From Ancistrus triradiatus (Eukaryota; Chordata; Actinopteri; Siluriformes; Loricariidae), in the NCBI GenBank assembly GCA_025084515.1, contig JAJAGP010000080.1:874703-938702 (forward strand): DNA of 64,000 bases, given 5' to 3'. Of the stretch, positions 57,800 to 64,000 are shown piece by piece; the first letter of the stretch is position 1; every line of letters begins with the position of its first letter. The notes beneath the pieces were generated by a model. It was not told where the DNA came from. It saw only the letters and a list, made by a program, of their open reading frames with translations, and searched no databases. The position numbers and the translations under genes are program-made.

Positions 57800-58520
57800 T
57801 GATATAATACTTTGTAGAGCAACCTTTTGTTTTTATTAGCCACCAGTCTGGATGCGTCCTTCCACCAAGACTGGGAAATATCTGACCATTCTTCAAGTTC
57901 AGTCAGTTTTGTGCCGAACTGACTGCTCACATCAAGTCCGTCAACAGATTTTCTATCGATCTTCGATCAGGGTTCTAACTTGGCCACTTAAGTACATTCA
58001 CTTTCCTATTACTGTTTATTACTGTTGTTGTTGAACCACCTGCCCATCGGGATTTTCCTCAAGAATTTCCGTGTACTCGGCATCATCTATTTTTCCTTCC
58101 GTTCAGACCAGTTGCCCAGTCCTTGATGAAGAAAACCACTCCCACAACATAATGTCCACCACCATGCTTCACAGCAAGTTTCTTGGTCTCACCAGAAAAC
58201 CTTTTGCCACATGGCACCAGAAGTCCAAACAAGACTCTTTCCAAAAGGGGCTTCTTTCTTACCACGCACGAATTTACAAAAGATTTGTAAACCATTTCAA
58301 TTTGCTACTGGTCTCATGGTAGTTTCTCTCATCAATTTCATCAAAGCAGTGTCATCCAGTATGGCGGTACAACCAGTTCAGTCATTTGGCGGTACTATGT
58401 ACTTTACATTCCTTAAAAATGCCCTGCGCATTACTCTAATTTCTGCTAATTTGTGCCTTTCCACAGCTTTATCCTGGACCCCTTTTAAAAGCAACGTGCC
58501 AGCCATGTACTACTAGCAGT
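57800..58520 (-). pseudogene. Tc1-like transposase remnant (another family)
   Basis: The minus strand carries relics in scattered frames. K-H-G-G-G-H-Y-V-V-G near 58165 corresponds to the conserved K-H-G-G-G-S region between the first and second catalytic residues. 'CCAGTCTGGATGCGTCCTTC' (57843) and 'GTCAACAGATTTTCTATCGA' (57939) are parts of a C-terminal region seen in related fish elements. Ends were not identified. Its left side is hard to place. Confidence 0.65.
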
Positions 58521-59126
58521 GGAATCCTCATTGGTAGAGAAACCCAGTTTAATTCTGAAGCTAATCAGACTAAAGCTGTGTGTCATTATACTGATTAAAC
58601 ACATTAAAAGCTGAAGCAAAAGTCACCTACAACAGATGAGAAGAAAATTCCCTTCGCTTTGGTAAACCTATTGTTTACCCAGATTCTTCTCCATGGTGGT
58701 CAGTTTCATGATGCACCAACTTGAGCTCAATTCAAACTGTTGTCATTTAGTACTAAGCTTTTAAAGATGGGGATAGATATCCGGCGGTCTCAAGACGCTT
58801 TCAGCGAGGGCAGGCCATTTATTGTTTTCTTCAACTTCCTCTGAACAGACTAAACAACAATCCAGCTTCAGCCTATCTACTCCGAGGGTACAGCACCAGC
58901 TTTGCGAGAAAGAGTAAAGCGCAAAATGACTCACTAGTCAACCTCAGCCTAAGCCCTCCAAAGGTATCCCTAACCGAAAAATGTACATAATTATAGGCTA
59001 TGTTTTACAAGCGTTCAGTGGTATGAATAGCAGTCATGTCATATATGGCTGGGAGAAAGGAGTGTAGAATCAGGTGATGTTTACCGACAAATTATCACCA
59101 TAATACATTTGAAATACCGCCAAGCC
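58521..59126. other. No recognised gene
   Basis: Nothing could be assigned in this stretch. Confidence 0.4.
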
Positions 59127-59385
59127 CTAGCGCGATCCCCTATGCATTTGATCCCATAGTGTCCGCACCTCATGAGCACCAGGAGACTGATGGGAGGCGA
59201 TAAGGACCTGTATTGTGCCCCTAGCCATTTGGTAGAACTCAGGGTGGATAGCCTCAAACTGACAGGTCGATCTTGTCAGCATGGAAGCTTCAGCAATGAC
59301 ATTTGCCACCTTTTTCGCACAATCAAACAGTTTTCACAACTTCCCGAGGGTGTCAAATGCCTGCTCAGAAGGTCTGGGCTCTAAG
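59127..59385 (-). repeat. Unassigned repeat family 'U', copy 1
   Basis: This resembles 61683-61885 in the same orientation. Shared blocks are 'GATCCCATAGTGTCCGCAC' versus 'GATCCCACAGCGTCCGCAC', 'CTCAGGGTGGA' identical, and 'AACTGACAGGTCGATCTTGT' versus 'AACTGACATGTTGATCCTGT'. On the minus strand both encode V-R-T-L-W-D at the end and H-P-E-F/S-F/Y-Q-M earlier, so a coding origin is possible. Confidence 0.6.
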
Positions 59386-59404
59386 CTAGGTGTTTCTCAC
59401 TACT

Positions 59405-60006
59405 GAGTGTGTTCACATGCACTTAATAATCCAATCATAGTTGGATTTCTGCAGTTATCTGATTATTCAGTGGTCATGTATACAGCATACTCCGACCTAG
59501 ATTTAGAAATCTGATAACGAGAGCTGGATTTTATCCCAGTAATCTGATCTCTCATAGCACGCATACCAGTTACCTGATTTCAATCGGATTTGGCAGTCGG
59601 CGCATGTGCGCAGAACGGCTAGCGGAAAGAAACATGTTTGGCAGGTCTGCCTATTCTTACAGATTTCACTTCTTTTGGGCTTAGGCCAGGTGGGGGATTC
59701 TTTTGTGGGATCTGGCAATCCCGGAATAAAACACAGCAACCCGCTAAACAGTTATCGACCACTTTTGTGAAGACTCAAACGCAATGTATACTTATATTAA
59801 AGACTTAATATTAAAGTTTACATCATGCCTTTCTGTGAGATCATTGGCTGGTTGCAAAGTAGGAATCCGATTATTGCCTGGGTCATGTAAACCCGGACGG
59901 TTCCCGTTACCTGATCACTCAAGTGCATTTATACTTCTTGATCGGATTACTGACAAAATCTGATTGTCGGCAGTTATCCGATTATTAAGTGCATGGAAAC
60001 GCGCTC
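59405..60006 (+). mobile_element. TIR element family 'P600', complete copy
   Basis: The left end 'GAGTGTGTTCACATGCAC' + 'TTAATAATCC' and the right end 'GGATTACTGAC...CCGATTATTAAGTGCATGG' + 'AAACGCGCTC' form inverted repeats. Length is 602 bp. Sub-terminal blocks with repeated 'ATCNGATTA'-type motifs occur on both sides. No reading frame spans it, so it is non-autonomous. I see no clear target duplication. Partial copies lie at 2118-2531, 7197-7585 and 57001-57330. Confidence 0.82.
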
Positions 60007-60148
60007 ATTTACTTTTTGAAGCTCGGAGAGAAGAATCAGTCCGATATCCACAATCAGTATCCTTCATCCATCCTACAGTCACCTATTGGGTGTGTGAAGG
60101 GACATGTATGCAGGTATGTGCCATATAATGTCCACCAGATCAAACATA

Positions 60149-60340
60149 TACATTTACAACATTTAGCAGACGCCCTTATCCAGAGTGACTTATAATTGAT
60201 ACAATCTTACAATCCAAGCAATTGTGGGTTAAGGGCCTTACTCAAGGACCTAACAGTGGTAGCTTGGCAGAGATGGGATTTGAACCCTGGACCTTTTGGT
60301 CCATAGTCCAGTACCTTAAACGCTAGGCTACCACAGTCCC
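60149..60340 (-). mobile_element. tRNA-derived SINE, near full length
   Basis: 'AACATTTAGCAGACGCCC', 'AGAGTGACTTATAATTG', 'GGGATTTGAACCCTGG' and 'CGCTAGGCTACCACAGTCC' give tail, core, box B and head in reverse. Confidence 0.93.
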
Positions 60341-60439
60341 AAGCTCAAACGAAGCTCGCTTTAATGGCCGAGATCTTAAATTATAATAGGACATAAAAAT
60401 CTGTCTTTTAAAACCTGACACTGCGACCTAAAACAGACT

Positions 60440-60560
60440 CATAAGGGCATTTTAAGTTAATTGGCGTCGGTCGATACCTGCACTCACCTGCACTGAAAAC
60501 GCAGGAAACAACTTGCAGCTCATAAACTAGGACTGCTGAGTGAGTAAAATTACTAATTTT
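60440..60560 (+). repeat. Partial copy of 'GGCCGATTAAT' element
   Basis: 'CATTTTAAGTTAATTGGCG' followed by 'CAGGAAACAACTTGCAGCTC' and 'GACTGCTGAGTGAGTAAAA' matches 60712-60830. Confidence 0.65.
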
Positions 60561-60664
60561 TTTTTACCCGATTACTGGGGTGAAAACCAGCTTGCTTGAT
60601 CTGATTTCTTAATCTGAACCACACTCAACGCTGACGTATGACATTAAAGTACACAGTACTAACT

Positions 60665-61095
60665 GAACTCTAATTACTGATGGCCGACCAATTAATCGGG
60701 CCGATTAATGCCATTTTGAGATCATCAGCATCAGTCAATACCTACACTCAAGCCCGATATTCAAAAATAGTGGATAAAATGTAGGAAACAACTTGCAGCT
60801 CATAACCTGAGTCTGCTGAGTGAATAAAAGCAAAGATTCAGAGAGAACATTCAGTGAGGGTGGGGCAATTTAAGAGAAGATGAAGACTGTTTGCAGCATT
60901 ACCTCTCGCTGATCTTGACTGGGATTTTAAAAAAGATGCTGATATCATGTGCACTACTGTAATGTTGTTTTTGCAAGTATTCGCCCATTTTTTCCCCAGA
61001 ATCAAGAACACGCAGTTATCTGGTAATAAACATTGTAGTTCAGTGCAATAAAACTTTTTACTTATAAAAAAAAAAATAACAGAGCCAGTGCATTC
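60665..61095 (+). mobile_element. 'GGCCGATTAAT' element, copy 2
   Basis: It begins with 'TGGCCGACCAATTAATCGGG' and continues with 'GAAACAACTTGCAGCTCATA' (60785). It aligns to 6228-6510 over its second half, up to an A-run and 'CCAGTGCATTC' at 61085. Family L sequence follows at once. The minus frame 60838-61140 is part of it and has no motif. Confidence 0.65.
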
Positions 61096-61096
61096 A

Positions 61097-61295
61097 GTGA
61101 AGTCAGATTTATTTATACAGCTCTTTTTACAATGGAGCAATCTCTCAAAACAACTTTACCAATTTAGATTATCTCCTAATATCTAGGAAAAATCCCAAAT
61201 TGAGTAAACTAGGGTGACAGTGGCAAGGAAAAATTCCCTAAAATTTAAGAGGAAGAAACTCTGGGAGGAAAAGCCTCAAAAAGTGACCCATTTAT
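61097..61295 (+). repeat. Dispersed repeat family 'L', third copy
   Basis: 'AGTCAGATTTATTTATACAG', 'CTCAAAACAACTTTACCAAT', 'GTGACAGTGGCAAGGAAAAA' and 'GAAACTCTGGGAGGAAAAGC' follow the order of 55143-55372. Confidence 0.75.
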
Positions 61296-61529
61296 TTCAT
61301 AACTTAAATACATGTACATTTTCATTCAGCAATTTTGCGTATCGTTCATTATTAGTTTTATTATTATTGTTTACGTGAAAATACCTTATATTTACATGCC
61401 GACTCCAAAACGCTTTCAGTGCCAGTAGCATCAAAAAACAATAAAGAAGCTTTGATCTCATTATCAAGTTTTACAAAAGATACAAAGACAAGAATTGCTA
61501 AAGTATTTTTATTAGAGATGCACCAATTG

Positions 61530-61682
61530 TACCCTTAAACAAAGTGAATTACAACTGTGTTCCAATGCACAATCCAAGCAACTATGGGTTAAGAGCCTTG
61601 TTTTAGGGCCCAACATTGGCAGTACTGGGACTTGAACCCTGCCCTGGTCCACGTTCTATTATCTTCACCGCTGCACCACCAG
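61530..61682 (-). repeat. Diverged SINE copy
   Basis: 'CAATCCAAGCAACTATGGGT' and 'GGGACTTGAACCCTGCC' (reverse box B), then 'CACCGCTGCACCACCAG', are recognisable. The tail is lost. Confidence 0.65.
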
Positions 61683-61885
61683 TCACTTTTTGTCCTTTAG
61701 CACATGATCCCACAGCGTCCGCACAACGCTGTGACAAGACTCCACTGTCGGCATCTGGAAGGACTCAGGGTGGACGCCCCAACTAAGACCAACTGACATG
61801 TTGATCCTGTCACCATGGCAGCATGTGGAATGAGAAACACCAAACAGCAAATCGGCCCGAATGACTATCCTGACTCGACGCTCAG
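61683..61885 (-). repeat. Unassigned repeat family 'U', copy 2
   Basis: See copy 1 at 59127-59385. The copy starts directly after the SINE remnant. On the minus strand an open frame (to 62027) ends R-T-L-W-D-H-V-L-K-D-K-K. Confidence 0.6.
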
Positions 61886-62425
61886 ATGTTAACTGACTAC
61901 AAGATCTAGGGTCACGTTTTAAAACTATGTAAACCATGTCGAGGGACTGTGGGTTCGGCAGCTCGTTCTTGGAATGGTGGAAATTACTAGTAAATCGATA
62001 TTCACCCATCGCATACTTCGGCATCAAAATGCAGAGCAGTGTGATGGTGTCATTTCATCTCTGTTATTTTCCCTCTTAACTGGGAAAGAACAAATCTCTA
62101 TTCAGCTTAGCCTGAGAACTCTTGGTCTCTCACCACCCACATGCAGAACATACAGCACAGACAGAGAGAAAGAGAGAAAAACAGAGCAAGCCAAGAGCTC
62201 TGCTGTAAACGCTCAGCGCTGAGCTTCAGCACCCTTTCATCTTGCTTCTGGAAAGACCTGAACCTCCTCTTTAAGAGCATTCGGTGAAATATAACTATTA
62301 TACAATAATTTCACTGCTCACGGATGGTTCTTTGATTGGTGTTGCCAAACAATTGTTTCACTATCATCATGCCATCATTAAGAGCTTCATATTTCACCAA
62401 TAAACGCATGTGATCCCTTCCTATA
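61886..62425. other. No recognised gene
   Basis: Nothing could be assigned in this stretch. Confidence 0.4.
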
Positions 62426-62525
62426 ATGGATATGGTACTGGACTATAGACCACAAGGTCCAGGGTTCAAATCCCACCTCTGCCAAGCTGCCTGGGAGTCC
62501 CTCAGCAAAGATTTGGATTGTACGG
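62426..62525 (+). repeat. SINE head fragment
   Basis: 'GGTACTGGACTATAGACC', 'GGGTTCAAATCCCACCTC' (box B) and 'GCCAAGCTGCC' are present. The sequence then decays and the tail is missing. Confidence 0.8.
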
Positions 62526-63147
62526 TCTTCGTTACTACTTACAAGTCAGAATTATTTTTCAAAACACCATGAACATCTACAAAAAACACAGAGACGAATG
62601 AAATAACTTACATTTTTGACACTGCCAAGGATTTATTGGTATAGCCATAAACCAGAAACATTTATTTTTACATGTTATTATAGTTATGACTACAGTGAAA
62701 CCTTGGAAATCGAACTTAATTGGTTCTAAAAGGCTCTGGAATCAAATTTCCTCCTAAGATACAACGTAAACAGGATTAATCCATTCCCGACCCCCGAATG
62801 ATTGCTTTTTTCCCCACCTATATTCGTATGTAATTAATGATTAAAAGCATGAATAAAGCAAAAGAATGTAATGCAATGCATAAAACCAATAAAGACATGA
62901 AATAAGTGAAACTAAAATGAAAGTACATCCTCTGAGAAGAACACAGTTTCAGCATGTCTTATCACTGGGACAGCAGCACTGAGATTGAGGAAGTGTCTGA
63001 AATCGCACGCATAGACTGATATACATATACGTAATATAACAGAATACTCATAACCTGCCTATGATTGCACTTATGATACCGTATCGGTGCATTATCACCA
63101 CCGACTGGACTGGGGTACATGCATCATCTTTGGAAGATGTGGTAGTC

Positions 63148-63307
63148 ATTTACATTTACAGTACAGCATTTAGCAGACACCCTTATCCAGAGTGACTTAC
63201 AATTGGTACAATCTTACAATCCAAGCAATTGTGGGTTAAAGAATCAACAGTGGCAGCTTGGCAGAGGTGGGATTTGAAGTAACTTAACCACTAGGCTACC
63301 ACAGTCC
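63148..63307 (-). mobile_element. tRNA-derived SINE (left half of head-to-head pair)
   Basis: 'AGCATTTAGCAGACACCC', 'AGAGTGACTTACAATTGG', 'GGGATTTGAA' and 'CCACTAGGCTACCACAGTCC'. A deletion of about 30 bp removes sequence between box B and the head. Confidence 0.92.
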
Positions 63308-63308
63308 C

Positions 63309-63466
63309 AGTGGTTAAGGTACTAGACTGTGGACCAGAAGGTCCAGGGTTCATATCCCACTTCTGTCAAGCCACCACTGTTGGGTCCTTGATCAAGGCCC
63401 TTAAAGTACAATTGCTTGGATTGTAAGAGTATATCAGTTGTAAGCCACTCTGGATAAGGGCATCTC
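63309..63466 (+). mobile_element. tRNA-derived SINE (right half of head-to-head pair)
   Basis: It starts 'AGTGGTTAAGGTACTAGAC' immediately after the reversed head of the other copy. 'GGGTTCATATCCCACTTC' (box B), 'GGGTCCTTGATCAAGGCCC' and 'AAGCCACTCTGGATAAGGG' follow. Confidence 0.92.
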
Positions 63467-63699
63467 AATGACTATTGAGTGTTGTATTTAGGGCGCCCAT
63501 GTTCAAAGTGGGAATTTTTGTTTGCGCTTGGGGGCAAAAATGTCAGAATTATTTGACTGAAGAGGCGTTCCGAGGTTCCATTGTATGTTATAGGGGCAGT
63601 GGTTTGCAGCCACCTCATGGCTCCAGAAATCTACATTAAATTCCCGGTCAGAACGTTGCCTGTTTGTAGTTTGCATTGCATATTTTGTCAATGTTTTAT

Positions 63700-63830
63700 T
63701 ATCTTCAGAGTCGTGGGAGGCCAGGGCCTATCTCGGACAACATGGTGCAAGCATAAGCATGCCCTGGATGGGACAGCAGTCCATCTCCGGGCCGGCAGGG
63801 AGAATGATCGCACAGACCGGCCATGTCTGC
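63700..63830 (+). repeat. Dispersed fish repeat family 'R', part
   Basis: 'GTCGTGGGAGGCCAGGGCC' (63711) and 'GACAGCAGTCCATCTCCGG' (63771) match the family also seen at 48900 and 53213. The plus-strand frame 63581-63874 crosses it and is not a gene. Confidence 0.55.
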
Positions 63831-64000
63831 GGGTTTGTGCCAGCGAAGAAAATCAGTGCTGGGTTTCGAAATAGGGTCACCTCAGTTCATTGGCAAACCC
63901 ACAAAACACTGATAAGCCACTGATAACGCTAAACGGTTCTTTTGTCTCCCGGCTAACATCCTCAGGCTTCAAACACTATTAAAAAAAATCTGCTCTCATG

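Larger units (their letters stand above)
62693..63583 (+). mobile_element. MITE family 'Q' with TA target site, carrying two SINEs
   Basis: The left end 'CAGTGAAACCTTGGAA' and right end 'TTCCGAGGTTCCATTG' are inverted repeats, each next to TA. This suggests a Tc1/mariner-type element, but no transposase relic is seen. Two SINEs in opposite orientation sit at 63148-63466. A SINE-free partial copy is at 22488-22744. Confidence 0.82.

Overview
This window looks like nuclear DNA of a teleost fish. It is intron-poor in recognisable exons, full of interspersed repeats, and carries several decayed Tc1/mariner transposons with TA target sites. It also has many copies of a tRNA-derived SINE whose 3' part carries the common fish core (GTCGCTCTGGATAAGGG... 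TCTGCTAAATG). The SINE style (box-B GGTTCAAATCCCA, then 'CCTTGAGCAAGGCCCTTAACC') and the Tc1 families are most like those known from catfishes and their otophysan relatives. That is an inference from family resemblance, not a species identification. A run of exactly 100 Ns at 18365-18464 marks an assembly gap.

Only one convincing protein-coding locus is visible. It lies on the minus strand: a long open exon (14523 down to 13278) ending at a good splice donor, with a CpG-rich, GC-box-containing region upstream (about 14760-15560) that looks like its promoter and 5' end. The encoded peptide is Ser/Arg/Lys-rich, looks disordered and matches no family I can name. A small phase-compatible candidate exon lies 402 bp downstream (12875-12819). 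Anything further 3' of this gene in the window (below 12.8 kb) would be intron, and I could not recognise more exons.

Region by region: 1-10 kb holds a SINE, copies of terminal-inverted-repeat (TIR) elements, a Tc1-derived MITE and a (CA)n(TA)n(TG)n palindrome. 10.4-12.1 kb is a 1.7-kb minisatellite with a higher-order period near 200 bp. 12.8-15.6 kb is the gene. 17.7-18.5 kb is a fold-back repeat half, a dinucleotide tract and the gap. 19.5-21.6 kb is a second minisatellite that contains an internal inverted block. 22.5-25.3 kb holds a Tc1 pseudogene inserted into a MITE, and a MITE with a long internal hairpin plus a nested SINE. 26.9-30.4 kb is a head-to-tail series of very old SINEs interrupted by Tc1 elements. 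32.4-34.8 kb and 42.3-42.8 kb hold pogo-like MITEs (one retaining an open helix-turn-helix reading frame) and a complete but dead Tc1 element. 37.9-47.2 kb holds further Tc1 derivatives and fold-back repeats. 49-52.4 kb is AT-rich with GAA and TAA triplet arrays. 52.4-64 kb holds Tc1 fragments, more SINEs, a complete 602-bp TIR element and a MITE carrying a head-to-head SINE pair.

No RNA gene, CRISPR array, operon or prokaryotic feature is present. Most open frames in the window are chance frames or lie in repeats. The most informative observations are structural: repeat nesting, inverted blocks, an empty-site paralogue, and a coding fragment preserved inside a non-autonomous element.
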